A stretch of 42,534 nucleotides of DNA from Bacillota bacterium (GCA_029007865.1 JAQXIQ010000083.1:1-42534), one strand, 5' to 3'. Positions 28,502 to 37,464 are shown, numbered from the stretch's first letter. Program-made: numbers and translations. The notes: generated by a model not told the origin, from the sequence alone.

Positions 28502-29371
28502 ATGAAAACCGCCAACTGCTGCTTTCCCACCGGCGTCACCACCTGTGACCACGAGCCGCTGTTCACCGGCGATATGCTGACCTACAACGGCAGGTATTAT
28601 CTCATCAGTGAGGGACATAAGGAGTTTGCGCCGGACAAGATCAAGGACGAGGACTACTATGTGCTGACCCTTGCGGCGATCGCCAAGGAGCTGAAAACGG
28701 AAAATCTCACCGAGGCGCACATTGTGGTTGCCGCCGGTCTGCCCCTGACTTGGACAAGCGTGCAAAAAGCAGATTTTAAGGCGTACCTCTCAAAAAATGC
28801 GGAGGTGGAATTTGTCTACAAGAAGACCGTTTATCACATCTATATCGACGATGTGCGCATCTACCCGCAGGGCTACGCCGCCATTGCAAGCTTTGCCACT
28901 ACGCTGAAAGGCGTTAATTTAATTGCCGACATCGGAAACGGCACAATGAATGTGCTGTATATGATAAACGGCAAGCCGCAGCAGGGCAAAATGTTCACCG
29001 AGAAGTTCGAGACTTACCAGTGTACCCTCAGCGTTCGGGAACAGTTTATGCGGAAAACCAACCGGGAGATCAACGACGCTATCATCGACGAAGTGCTGAT
29101 TACCGGTACGGCAAATATCGCTTCGGCAGACCTGAAAATCATCAAGGGCATTGCCGCCGAGTATGTGCGGGACATTTTCCGCAGGCTCCGTGATCACGGC
29201 TATGATGAAACCACGATGACCTTGTATGTGACCGGTGGCGGCGGCTGCCTTGTGAAGAACTTTTATAAGTTCAGCACCGACCAGGTGAAATTCGTTGAGG
29301 GCATCTGTGCTGCTGCAAAGGGATATGAATATCTGGCCGAGGCGCAGATGAAGGTTGAGGCGAAGGAATGA
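28502..29371 (+). CDS. ParM/StbA-like actin family protein, N-terminally truncated
   Basis: Actin-like ATPase of the kind that segregates plasmids and integrative elements. The 289 residues include TYNGRYYLISEGHKEFAPDK, the nucleotide-site segment LIADIGNGTMNVLYM, and TLYVTGGGGCLVKNFYKF. The frame is open upstream and reads SYGN just before the ATG, which resembles the end of the first ATP-phosphate strand (xDxGYGNxKT) of intact relatives. The first strand itself is missing, so the protein should not bind ATP normally. No ribosome site precedes the ATG. The stop overlaps the start of the ParR-like gene. Confidence 0.7.
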   Translation: MKTANCCFPTGVTTCDHEPLFTGDMLTYNGRYYLISEGHKEFAPDKIKDEDYYVLTLAAIAKELKTENLTEAHIVVAAGLPLTWTSVQKADFKAYLSKNAEVEFVYKKTVYHIYIDDVRIYPQGYAAIASFATTLKGVNLIADIGNGTMNVLYMINGKPQQGKMFTEKFETYQCTLSVREQFMRKTNREINDAIIDEVLITGTANIASADLKIIKGIAAEYVRDIFRRLRDHGYDETTMTLYVTGGGGCLVKNFYKFSTDQVKFVEGICAAAKGYEYLAEAQMKVEAKE

Positions 29372-29682
29372 GCAAATATCGGATCAATGTGCGGTTTGAT
29401 TTGGACAAGCCAAAAGAGGCAAAAACCGCACAGCATTTACAAATGCTGGACAAATCCCGCAACGCTTTTATGGTAACGGCGGCCTTAAATGAAATGCAGC
29501 GGCAGTCATCCGCAAGCAGCTTTTTACTGGATGATATTCGGCAGGTCGTACGGGAGGAATTGCATGAGGTGTCGTTTGTTGCGGCATCTTCTGTTTTTGA
29601 GTAGGTACAGCCAGAGTTGACCGAGGAGCAGCAAGCCGAAAATGAAAAGAGTGTGCTGGATGACCTTGAAATGTTCGGCTGA
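29368..29682 (+). pseudogene. ParR-like partner with an in-frame amber stop
   Basis: The gene overlaps the ParM stop by 4 bp (ATGA), as in ParM-ParR pairs. It begins SKYRINVRFDLDKPKEAKTA and runs 78 residues to TAG at 29602-29604. In the same frame a further 25 codons follow: VQPELTEEQQAENEKSVLDD LEMFG, then TGA at 29682. That acidic tail, DDLEMFG, is a normal end for the family, so the TAG is probably a nonsense mutation, unless amber is read through. Confidence 0.65.
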
Positions 29683-29973
29683 GCCAAAACGCCGATATGT
29701 GGCGCAAATTGCGGTATTTGCAGCAGAAGCAGAGCCATTTTGGCTCAGAAACAAGATGTATCCCCAGGGACAAGAAAGCGGCTTTCGGTATTGGGCAGCG
29801 CAGAAATACGCTGAAATCTCGGTATCTGACAGCCGCTTTTCTTTATGCCCTGTGGGGTGCGTCTCACGGTATAACAAGCAGGGAGTTTGTGTGCCGCAAA
29901 AGTCCCAATCACAGCCGAAATCGGCTGACTCTTTGGGGGCACAGCCCCCAATCCCCCGGAAGGGGAGATATGT
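29683..29973 (+). other. Non-coding stretch with inverted repeats before the recombinase
   Basis: CTGAGCCAAAA (29679-29689) returns inverted as TTTTGGCTCAG (29738-29748). GAAAGCGGCT and AGCCGCTTTTC form a second pair about 50 bp further on. Just before the recombinase GGGGGCACAGCCCCC makes a strong hairpin. I see no credible gene; the short frames overlap in all phases. Confidence 0.5.
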
Positions 29974-31060
29974 ATGGTGAAAGATGCACGAATTGCCGAA
30001 AAGTGCCTGTCTAACGGCAGCAATCCAGGCCTGGGATTCAAGGTCGATGCCGGGCGGCGGTTCTATGTGGATGAGGAGGAAGCCGCCATTGTCCGTGAGA
30101 TTTATGAGCGCTACGCCAGCGGCGAGACAAAAGCGGAGATCATCCGGAATCTGAAACGGCGCAGGGTCAAGACCTCTCTCGGCAAGGAATTCAGCCCCAA
30201 CAGCCTCAGTCATCTGCTCAGCAACAGGCGTTATATTGGCGTCTATCTTTACAAAGGAAAGGAAACCCCCGGCGGGATGCCTCGCATTCTGGACGATGAC
30301 TTGTTTTACCGGGTGCAATCGATGATGAACAAAAACAAAAATGCGCCGGCCCGAACTCACGGCGAAGGCGAATATCTGCTGACCACAAAGCTGTTCTGCG
30401 AGCAATGCAAGGAAATGATGGTGGGCTACGGCGGCACCAGCAAGACCGGCAGGCAATATCACTACTATATGTGCAAAAATGCCCGCAAGAAAAAGTGCGG
30501 CAAGAAGATAGTCAGCAAGTCCTATATCGAGGACCGCGTGGTCAACGAGTGTCTGAAAATGCTGACCGAGGAGAAGATATGTTTTATTGCTAAGAAAGTG
30601 GCTGAGGAGTGCGCTAAAAGCCCGGATAACCTGACCGCCAAGGCGCTGAAAAAGGCGATCCGCGAGACGGACACGGTCATTGAGAATCTCTGGAAGGCCA
30701 TTGAGCAGGGGCAGGCCGTGGAGATGCTGACGGATCGACTCAATAAGCGTATGACGGAAAAGGCGGAGTTGGAGGTACCGCTCGCCATCGAGGAAAACAA
30801 GAAGATCACGATGACTGAGGCACAGATTCTGGCGTTTCTGAACTATGTCTGCGAAATGCCCGCCGATGATGTGAACAAGCGCCGAGCCATCATCAACATC
30901 TTTGTTCATTCTATCTATCTCTATGACGACCACTTTACCCTCATCATCAACGCCAGCAAAAATCCGCTGAGCGTTAACAACATCCCGCTGGATGATATAG
31001 AATCTGTATTCGAAGGCAGTGGTGGTGCCTCGGAGCGGTGTTCATCCTTGAGCACCCCTG

Positions 31061-31069
31061 CTCCACCAA
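31061..31069. other. Possible attR core
   Basis: CTCCACCAA, identical to 19185-19193 at the tRNA-Ala end, within GAGCACCCCTGCTCCACCAA, which vaguely resembles a tRNA T-arm and acceptor end. Backbone-like sequence resumes after the following terminator. Confidence 0.35.
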
Positions 31070-31078
31070 CAGCAAAAA

Positions 31079-31114
31079 GTCTCTTTTGTATGACGGACAA
31101 AAGAGACTTTTTTT
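31079..31114 (+). terminator. Strong intrinsic terminator at the right island border
   Basis: GTCTCTTTTGT, seven-base loop, ACAAAAGAGAC, seven Ts: an 11-pair perfect stem. Confidence 0.9.
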
Positions 31115-31118
31115 GTGC

Positions 31119-31212
31119 GATGCGTTCCTTACGGAACGTGATGTGCACTGCATGCGTGATGCGCTCCTTCGGTGCGCGAAGCGGCTTCGCAGTGAAATGC
31201 CTGCGGGCGTGA
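31119..31212. repeat. Array of short hairpins separated by TGATG/TGAAA
   Basis: Four successive stem-loops: CGTTCC/GGAACG (31123-31138), a TGCACTGCATGC unit, GCGCTCC/GGTGCGC (one mismatch), and GCGAAGC/GCTTCGC. They are separated by TGATG or similar spacers and end in TGAAATGCC. The hairpin next to the tRNA (about 19228-19253) has a related core, GGCTTCGCCGTGAAG. No coding sense. Similar hairpin-plus-TGAAGT arrays are, as I recall, scattered in Ruminococcaceae genomes. Confidence 0.5.
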
Positions 31213-31306
31213 GCGCGGCACACTTAACTTAGCTTTGTTTCAAAGAAACAAAACTTCACTATGCTGCAAGCATAACTTCGCCCGGCGCAGCCGGGCGTCC
31301 GGATAT

Positions 31307-31786
31307 TTACCTGTCTTTGATTATTCCCACTATCTCCAACGCGCCTTCTGTAATAAGCAGAACGCCGGTTACTATAAATACCCAGGCAATTGTTCCGCCC
31401 TGATTAAACAGCAGGCAGGCTCCGGCAATTATCATTACCGCGGGCTTGATATAAAGCAGGACCTTATTACCCAGGGAAAGGTTTGCGGGGCAGAATCTAT
31501 GGATATTTACCATCCTCATCAGACCCATTGCTATTATTGCGGCAGCCAGGATATACAGCGCAAGGTTGATAAACAGCCAGCCGAATACTATGATAAACAC
31601 ACCGGCAACCGCTTTTATGATGCCCATGTTTATCAGCCTGTTTGCAAAATCAATCACTGCCATGACAATTACTGCGGCGCCCAGAACGGTTATCGCGATA
31701 CCTATGACATCGCCCTTGAGAATTATCAGCAGCAGTCCCAGCAGAATGGAAATCAGCGCCGAAATTATGCCTTCTTTTTTGTTCAT
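31307..31786 (-). CDS. DUF308/HdeD-like small membrane protein
   Basis: A 159-residue protein made almost wholly of hydrophobic helices (about six), such as GIISALISILLGLLLIIL and GIAITVLGAAVIVMAVIDFA, joined by short loops with Asn/Arg. The internal repeat-like pattern fits the DUF308 (HdeD-like) family of unknown role. AAGGAG lies eight bases before the ATG. It follows trkH on the same strand by 97 bp and could share its transcript. Confidence 0.75.
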   Translation of the reverse strand: MNKKEGIISALISILLGLLLIILKGDVIGIAITVLGAAVIVMAVIDFANRLINMGIIKAVAGVFIIVFGWLFINLALYILAAAIIAMGLMRMVNIHRFCPANLSLGNKVLLYIKPAVMIIAGACLLFNQGGTIAWVFIVTGVLLITEGALEIVGIIKDR

Positions 31787-31883
31787 TTGTTTATCTCCTT
31801 TTATACTTTTACTTTATATTTTATATTTTGTGTTTTTCCGCATTGCGGCGGAATAACCGCCGGACGCCCCGTGGCAGCCCGGT

Positions 31884-33326
31884 TTATTTTTTAATCCATG
31901 TGGCCGGCGACAGCGCCAGCAGGAGCGGGAATATCTCCAGGCGCCCAAGCAGCATGGCAAAGGACAGTACCAGCTTGGAAAACACCGAGTAATCCGCATA
32001 GCTGGCCATGGGCCCCACCAGTCCGAAGCCCGGACCTATGTTATTGAAGCAGGCCGCCGCCGCGCTGAAATTGGTTACAAAGCCGAAGGACTCCAGAGAC
32101 AGCAGCAGCACTATCACAACAAAGCATATAATATACAGCGAAAAATACGCGCTTACGCTGTTGAGAACTCCTTCATCCATCTGCTTGCCCTCAAATTTTA
32201 CCGTACCCACGGAGCGCGGATGCAGCATTTTTTTAAGTTCTCTGCCCACAAGCTTAAACAGCAGCATCACTCTGGAGACCTTTAACCCTCCCGCGGTTGA
32301 GCCGGCACAGCCTCCGATAAACATAAGCAGAAGCAGCACGCCTTTGGACAGCTCCGGCCAAAGGTTGAAGTCCGCAGTGGAAAAGCCCGTCGTTGTCAGT
32401 ATTGAGGAAACCTGGAAGGCTGAATTCCGGAAGGCTTCCCCCCAGCCGGAATACAGGTTGCGGATGTTTACCGTTATTATGCCGCAGGAAACAACCGCCA
32501 CGGCCAGATAGCACCACAGCTCCCGGCTTTTAAGTGCCGTACCTATGCGGCGTATAAGTATCATGTAAAAGAGATTGAAATTTATTCCGAACAGCAGCAT
32601 AAATATCGTTATTACCCATTGAATATACGGGCTGTAAGATGCTATGCTGTCGCTTTTTATACCGAAGCCGCCGGTGCCGGCCGTTCCGAAGGCATACACC
32701 GCGCTCTCGTAGAGTGACATGCCGCCGCACAAAAGGAATATTATCTGCAAAAGCGTAAGGGCTATATATATAATATACAGTATTCTGGCGGTTTCCTTGG
32801 CCCTGGGCACCAGCTTGCCTATGACCGGGCCCGGCATCTCGGCCCGGAGGATATGTATGGACCTGTCGGAAACATTGGGAACAACGGCCATAATAAAGAC
32901 CAGCACGCCCATGCCCCCTATCCAGTGGGTGAAGCTGCGCCAGAACAGTATTCCGCGGCTCATTCCCTCAATATCGCTAAGCACGGAAGCCCCGGTCGTG
33001 GTAAAGCCGCTCACGGTCTCAAAAAAAGCATCGATATATGATTTTACCTCTCCGCTTATTACAAACGGCAGAGCCCCTACGGCAGACATAAGCAGCCATA
33101 CAAGCGCTACAATGGCAAAGCCCTCTTTGGCATATATGATATGGTTTTTCGTCCTGCCGGCCAACATAAAAACCGCGCTCAGCAGCAGCGACAGCGCCGC
33201 GGTTATCAGAAATGCCCAGACGCATTTTTCCCCATAGCATACCGATACAATGGCCGGAAGCAAAAGCAGCCCGGCAAGCACGCCCGATACGCTCCCCAAC
33301 GTATTAAAAACCATTTTACGATTCAT
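31884..33326 (-). CDS. trkH: Trk/Ktr-type potassium uptake channel subunit
   Basis: A 480-residue polytopic protein with the four pore-loop repeats of the TrkH/KtrB family. Their selectivity-filter segments are TVSGFTTTGASVLSD, AFGTAGTGGFG, ILTTTGFSTADF and FNNIGPGFG, each keeping the filter glycine. It takes up K+ (or Na+) and is gated by the cytoplasmic TrkA ring. The trkA gene lies upstream on the same strand; the 104-bp gap contains the palindrome TTCGGCTAGCCGAA (33344-33357). No good ribosome site is seen before the ATG. Confidence 0.92.
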   Translation of the reverse strand: MNRKMVFNTLGSVSGVLAGLLLLPAIVSVCYGEKCVWAFLITAALSLLLSAVFMLAGRTKNHIIYAKEGFAIVALVWLLMSAVGALPFVISGEVKSYIDAFFETVSGFTTTGASVLSDIEGMSRGILFWRSFTHWIGGMGVLVFIMAVVPNVSDRSIHILRAEMPGPVIGKLVPRAKETARILYIIYIALTLLQIIFLLCGGMSLYESAVYAFGTAGTGGFGIKSDSIASYSPYIQWVITIFMLLFGINFNLFYMILIRRIGTALKSRELWCYLAVAVVSCGIITVNIRNLYSGWGEAFRNSAFQVSSILTTTGFSTADFNLWPELSKGVLLLLMFIGGCAGSTAGGLKVSRVMLLFKLVGRELKKMLHPRSVGTVKFEGKQMDEGVLNSVSAYFSLYIICFVVIVLLLSLESFGFVTNFSAAAACFNNIGPGFGLVGPMASYADYSVFSKLVLSFAMLLGRLEIFPLLLALSPATWIKK

Positions 33327-33430
33327 ATTTGTTGCAGATCATGCTTCGGCTAGCCGAAACAGCCTTTCCCCTCTTGTCTGTAATTGACCGGGTTTCCCGT
33401 GCCCCGGCCCGATCCCGATTGTTTGCGCAG

Positions 33431-34789
33431 CTATTGCAGGATATCGGACAGATCGTTCAGCCGCTGGCGCGCCGCGATCACGACTACTTTGTCGCCCTCC
33501 GCCATCATATCGTCGCCATTGGGTATTATCGGTTTTCTGCCGCGCAGAATACCCGCGATAAGTATGCCCGGCTTAAGCCGCAGTTCCTTCAGCGGCTTGC
33601 CTATGCATGCAAGTCCGGCCTGAACATTGAACTCCAGTGCCTCCGTCTCGCCGTCCATAAGCCTGTACAGCGTTTCAATACCGCTGCCCATGGAATTGGA
33701 GATGGCTCTGGCATAGCGCGATACCACATTTGCGGTTATGTTTCTGGGGGAAATAATGCATTCCATGCCCAGTCTTGACGCCATGGACGCCAGCTCCTGA
33801 CGGTTTATCTTTGCCATGACTTTGGATACGCTTTGCGTATAAGCAAAATACGACATGAGAATGTTTTCTTCGTCCATGCCGGTGAGCGCGACAAACGCGT
33901 CCATGGAGCGAATTCCTTCCTCAAGCAGCAGCTCCTGCGAGGCGCCGTCGCCATTTATAACGGTGACTTCGGGCAGAGCGCTGCTTATTATCCGACAGCG
34001 CTGCTCGTCTCTTTCCACGATTTTGACATCGCTGCCTTCCGCAATCAGCATTTTGGACAAATAAAACGCAGTGGTGCTGCCCCCCAGTATCATTATATTT
34101 CTTGCCTGCTTTTGCAGCAGCCCCAGCTTTCTGAGCAGCTTCTGAATCTCATTGGGCGCGGCTGTCAGCCCTATGCGGTCGCCGCCCCTGAGCTGGAATT
34201 TGCCGTCCGGGATATAAACCTCTTCTCCGCGCTGCACGACGCATATAAGGTAATTTCCGCTGTACTTTCTTCTGATATCTATAAGCCGCATGCCGTCCAG
34301 TACCGAATCCGGCTTAAGCTGAAGCTCCACCATCTCAAAGTTTCTGGCGGAAAAGGTCTCAATATTCACGGCGCTGGGCAATTTAAGAATATTGTTTATC
34401 TCACGCGCGGCCAGCATCTCCGGATTAAGCGCAAGGGATAAATTAAGCTGCTGCCGCATAAACACCAGGCTTTTATCGCTATATTCGGGATTTCTGATCC
34501 TTGCTATGGTATGCTTGGCACCCATGCGCCGGGCAAGGAAGCAGGCAAGCATGTTCAATTCGTCGGAGTCCGTGGTGGCCACCACCAGCTCGGCATTTTT
34601 TACTCCGGCTTCGTTGAGCGTATCGCAGTCCGTCCCATTGCCGCACAGACACATAACATCGTAGATGTTTCCTATCTGAGACACCACGGCGGCATTATCG
34701 TCCACCGCTACTATATCATAGCCCTCTCCGGCAAGTACCTCAACAAGGGCGGTGCCGATCTTTCCGCAGCCCACAACTATTATTTTCAT
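33431..34789 (-). CDS. trkA: Trk system NAD-binding regulatory protein
   Basis: A 452-residue cytoplasmic protein with two tandem RCK units. The first Rossmann start is MKIIVVGCGKIGTALVEVL; the second is ARNIMILGGSTTAFYLSKML near residue 220. Each is followed by a TrkA-C domain (SVLDGMRLIDIRRKYSGNYL and GKPLKELRLKPGILIAGILR). Each unit binds nucleotide and regulates TrkH. The start at 34789 has AAAGGA nine bases upstream; the frame runs five codons further up without support. Confidence 0.93.
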   Translation of the reverse strand: MKIIVVGCGKIGTALVEVLAGEGYDIVAVDDNAAVVSQIGNIYDVMCLCGNGTDCDTLNEAGVKNAELVVATTDSDELNMLACFLARRMGAKHTIARIRNPEYSDKSLVFMRQQLNLSLALNPEMLAAREINNILKLPSAVNIETFSARNFEMVELQLKPDSVLDGMRLIDIRRKYSGNYLICVVQRGEEVYIPDGKFQLRGGDRIGLTAAPNEIQKLLRKLGLLQKQARNIMILGGSTTAFYLSKMLIAEGSDVKIVERDEQRCRIISSALPEVTVINGDGASQELLLEEGIRSMDAFVALTGMDEENILMSYFAYTQSVSKVMAKINRQELASMASRLGMECIISPRNITANVVSRYARAISNSMGSGIETLYRLMDGETEALEFNVQAGLACIGKPLKELRLKPGILIAGILRGRKPIIPNGDDMMAEGDKVVVIAARQRLNDLSDILQ

Positions 34790-34804
34790 TTTCTGTCCTT
34801 TCAC

Positions 34805-35120
34805 AATAAGCCGCAGCTAATAATAAGCGGCAGCGCGCCGGGCAGCGCAAAGCGGCACGCCGGGCGGCATATATGATTCATATATTGTTCTTCAGCGGTA
34901 TTATACTACATACCATGCAATATTTCCACCACTATTTAATAATATATCCGCAATACAGTTTCCGCAAGTGCTTTATTGCGCCGTCCGCGGCAGGTAAACC
35001 GCGGCACAATATTATATTGTTTTGCCTGCGCGGTTCTAAAAATCCTGAAGCCGCATATAATTAGCTCAGAGCGTAAAAAGCTTGCAGCGGCAGCCGGCGC
35101 TGCAGAAAGGACATGATACG
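34805..35120. other. Divergent intergenic region, trkA / yabP
   Basis: A G+C-rich direct repeat (GCGGCA followed by CGCCGGGC, at about 34828-34843 and 34852-34865) stands near trkA, then an A+T-rich stretch that could hold both promoters. For yabP I looked for a sigma-E type promoter; CATACCAT around 34910 resembles its -10 box but the -35 is not convincing. No gene is seen. Confidence 0.5.
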
Positions 35121-35417
35121 ATGCAGAAAAATGAAGACCTGAGACTTCCCCGTCCTCCGGTGCAAAAGCCGCATTCGGTGCAGATTGAAAACCGCGAGAA
35201 GCTGTCATTAACCGGAGTGATCAGCGTTGAGAGCTTTAATGAAGTGGAAGTGGTTGCCTCAACCTCCGCAGGCACCGTCACCGTCTTCGGCGCTGGTCTG
35301 CACATAACCCGTCTTGACCTTGACGCGGGACATCTGTGGGTCGAGGGCACCGTCGGCGGACTGGAATATCACGAACAAAGCGCCAAAAAAGGGCTTTTTT
35401 CTTCCCTTTTCCGGTGA
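35121..35417 (+). CDS. yabP: Sporulation protein YabP
   Basis: A 98-residue protein of the YabP/YqfC family, made in the mother cell during spore formation. Characteristic text is HSVQIENREKLSLTGVISVE followed by SFNEVEVVASTSAG and the glycine-rich end VEGTVGGLEYHE. AAAGG lies upstream of the ATG; the open frame extends 13 codons further but without similarity. Order yabP-yabQ-divIC is conserved in endospore formers. Confidence 0.9.
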   Translation: MQKNEDLRLPRPPVQKPHSVQIENREKLSLTGVISVESFNEVEVVASTSAGTVTVFGAGLHITRLDLDAGHLWVEGTVGGLEYHEQSAKKGLFSSLFR

Positions 35418-35488
35418 TTTTTGCGTTGTTTTCGGATTAAGCTCCCGTGCGCGTTTTTGTACATTTATCCTGAGAAACGGGTGATTTC

Positions 35489-35827
35489 ATGCTGGCAAGC
35501 GCTTATCAGGCGACAGAGTTTCTTTTGATGCTGCAATGCGGCATCTGTATAGGTTTTATTTACAGCCTGTTCCTGCCTCTGCGCCTTATCGGCGCAAAGC
35601 ACCGGTTGATATATATTGCTGCGGATTTTATATTCGGTCTCATTGCCGGCGCTGTTTTTGTGCTGTTTCTATTGCTTTCTTCCTCCGGGGAGCTGCATTT
35701 TTATTCTCTTTTGAGTGTTTTTTGCGGTTTTTTGTTGCAATATGCCGCCATGCGTCCTATAATAAGATGGATAACATTGCGATGGGCAAAACATAAAAAG
35801 AAGGGAGCAAGCGATGCCGCGGTATAA
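35489..35827 (+). CDS. yabQ: Spore cortex protein YabQ
   Basis: A 112-residue membrane protein with three to four hydrophobic helices (ATEFLLMLQCGICIGFIYSL near the start, then two central ones) and a lysine-rich C-terminus, matching YabQ, which is needed for spore cortex formation. It lies between yabP and divIC. Its last 14 bases overlap divIC. Confidence 0.85.
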   Translation: MLASAYQATEFLLMLQCGICIGFIYSLFLPLRLIGAKHRLIYIAADFIFGLIAGAVFVLFLLLSSSGELHFYSLLSVFCGFLLQYAAMRPIIRWITLRWAKHKKKGASDAAV

Positions 35828-36185
35828 AAACGCAAGCCCTGCCGCCCGCAAAAAAAGCGCCGGCACTAAGGGCAAAAAGCAGAATAAGCGCCCGGGACGC
35901 CTGGGACGCACTGTATTGTTTCTGTGCTTTACAGTGTTATTTGCTTTGCTTTTAATGCAGTGGATAGAACAGGAAAAGATACTCCGGCGCCAGGAGGCGC
36001 GGCTTGCGGAGCTGGAGGAGCAATACCTGGGCATTGTTTCGCAAATCGACGATATCAACCGTGAGATTGAGCTTGCAGACTCACCGTCATACATAGAGCA
36101 TTATCTTCGCGAAAAGCTGGGCATGATTAAAAGAGGAGAAATAATGTACAAGGTAGAAATAAATGAGCCGGAGCAGGACGGTTAA
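35814..36185 (+). CDS. divIC: Septum formation initiator DivIC/FtsB-like
   Basis: A 123-residue bitopic protein. A basic N-terminus (about 1-35) is followed by one membrane helix (TVLFLCFTVLFALLLMQW), a short coiled coil (EKILRRQEARLAELEEQYLG) and the conserved end YIEHYLREKLGMIKRGEIMY. It bridges the division complex with FtsL. GGGAG lies seven to eight bases before the ATG, inside yabQ. Confidence 0.9.
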   Translation: MPRYKNASPAARKKSAGTKGKKQNKRPGRLGRTVLFLCFTVLFALLLMQWIEQEKILRRQEARLAELEEQYLGIVSQIDDINREIELADSPSYIEHYLREKLGMIKRGEIMYKVEINEPEQDG

Positions 36186-36381
36186 TGCCCCCGTTTCCGC
36201 TCATTATTTTTGCTTTTTTCCGTTTTTCTGCCCATTCCGGGAATCAGGAGCCGCCATTCCGCTCCGCATTTTGATTTTACTTGCTTATTTTCCTTTTATG
36301 AAGTACAATTATTCTGTATCAGTTTATTTATTATTAACTATATTAAATATGATGCAGAGCATCTTTTGAAAGAGAGAGACA

Positions 36382-37464
36382 ATGAATTTTTATATCCTTA
36401 TTCCTGCCTATAAACCGGAACAGAGCATGATTCCGTTTATAAAGGAGCTTAAAGAGCAGACCGACAGCATTCTGGTAGTAAACGACGGCAGCGGCGCGGA
36501 ATACTCCGACACCTTCCGCCGTATCGCCGATATGGGCATTACAGTCATAGACCACCCTGTAAACCGCGGTAAGGGCGTAGCGCTCCGTACCGGAATTTCC
36601 TATATTAAGGAAAATTTCCCTGATTGTGAGGGCATAATAACCGCCGATTGTGACGGGCAGCATACCGTCCGCGACATAATGCGCGTTGCCCAGGCCCTGA
36701 GCGACAATCCGGACAAGCTTATCGTGGGCGGACGGGCTCTGCGGGAAAACGTTCCGCTGCGCTCCAGATTCGGCAATTCTGCCATGCGCAATCTCTACCG
36801 TCTGGCCTCGGGCTATAAGCTCCGGGATACCCAGACCGGTCTGCGGGGCATTCCCTCCTCCCTGTTTGAAAAACTGCTTTCTCTCAAGGGCGACCGTTAC
36901 GAATACGAAATGAACATGCTTCTCTATCTCAAACAGTGGAATACCCAACCTTTGGAGATACGCATTGACACGATATATATTGATAACAATGCCGGTTCGC
37001 ACTTTGATACCCTCAAGGATTCTGCCCGGATAATGAAGCATATTTTTTTGTTCTTTTTCCGCAGAATGGCAGAGTTTTTTAAGTTTATCGGGTCTTCTTT
37101 GATTTCTTATCTGTTTGAATACGGAGTTTTTCAGCTTTTACTGCTCTGCTTTCCTGCCCTTACGGTATTGTTTTCAAATATTATATCCCGTGTCTGTTCC
37201 TCGGTACTTAATTATATTATCAACCGGAAGCTGGTTTTCAGGAATAAAGGCAAGCACAGCGTCATAAAGTATTATGGGCTTGTTCTGGCTGTAATGCTGC
37301 TTTCCTCGCTGGTGATTTCCGCTCTGAGCAACCTGCTGAGCCTTACCGGTTTGTCCCTGGACGCGTCGGCCAGCATTGTCAAGCCCGTTGTGGATCTTCT
37401 GTTTTTTGTTCTGAACTATTTTGTGCAGCGCAATTTTATTTTTAACGGCAATAAGGAGAAATAA
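36382..37464 (+). CDS. Family 2 glycosyltransferase fused to a GtrA-like membrane domain
   Basis: 360 residues. The first 220 form a GT2 domain of the dolichol-phosphate-mannose synthase type: ILIPAYKPEQ, VVNDGSG, HPVNRGKGVALRTG, TADCDGQH (metal-binding DxD) and DTQTGLRGI. Residues 225-355 form four hydrophobic helices with the GtrA signature (FFRRMAEFFKFIGSSLISYL and FVLNYFVQRNFIF). GtrA proteins are thought to flip lipid-linked sugars, so the fusion may load and flip an undecaprenyl-phosphate sugar. It lies 1 bp from uppP, which recycles that lipid. Confidence 0.88.
   Translation: MNFYILIPAYKPEQSMIPFIKELKEQTDSILVVNDGSGAEYSDTFRRIADMGITVIDHPVNRGKGVALRTGISYIKENFPDCEGIITADCDGQHTVRDIMRVAQALSDNPDKLIVGGRALRENVPLRSRFGNSAMRNLYRLASGYKLRDTQTGLRGIPSSLFEKLLSLKGDRYEYEMNMLLYLKQWNTQPLEIRIDTIYIDNNAGSHFDTLKDSARIMKHIFLFFFRRMAEFFKFIGSSLISYLFEYGVFQLLLLCFPALTVLFSNIISRVCSSVLNYIINRKLVFRNKGKHSVIKYYGLVLAVMLLSSLVISALSNLLSLTGLSLDASASIVKPVVDLLFFVLNYFVQRNFIFNGNKEK

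Larger units (their letters stand above)
19193..31069. mobile_element. Degraded integrative element inserted at tRNA-Ala
   Basis: Between the tRNA 3' end and a repeat of CTTCACCAA-like core (CTCCACCAA) lie only accessory genes: TnpV, an intron fragment, a large two-gene helicase operon, sigma-like and ParM/ParR-like remnants and a truncated serine recombinase. Base composition shifts at about 20.28 and 28.1 kb, so the element is itself a mosaic. No relaxase, coupling protein or intact integrase is seen, so it should not move on its own. Borders are inferred. Confidence 0.6.
29974..31212 (+). pseudogene. Large serine recombinase lacking the catalytic domain
   Basis: 412 codons. Residues 1-140 correspond to the recombinase domain that follows the resolvase core (GLGFKVDAGRRFYVDEEEAA, then FSPNSLSHLLSNRRYIGVYL). 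Next comes a zinc ribbon (LFCEQCKEMMVGYGG to MCKNARKKKCGK) and a coiled-coil region (about 220-310). The N-terminal resolvase domain with the nucleophilic serine, some 130-150 residues, is absent, so strand exchange is not possible. The last 50 or so codons after 31050 read into the border repeat and terminator and are not family-like. A GGGGAG precedes the ATG, so the fragment may still be translated as a DNA-binding protein. Confidence 0.75.
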
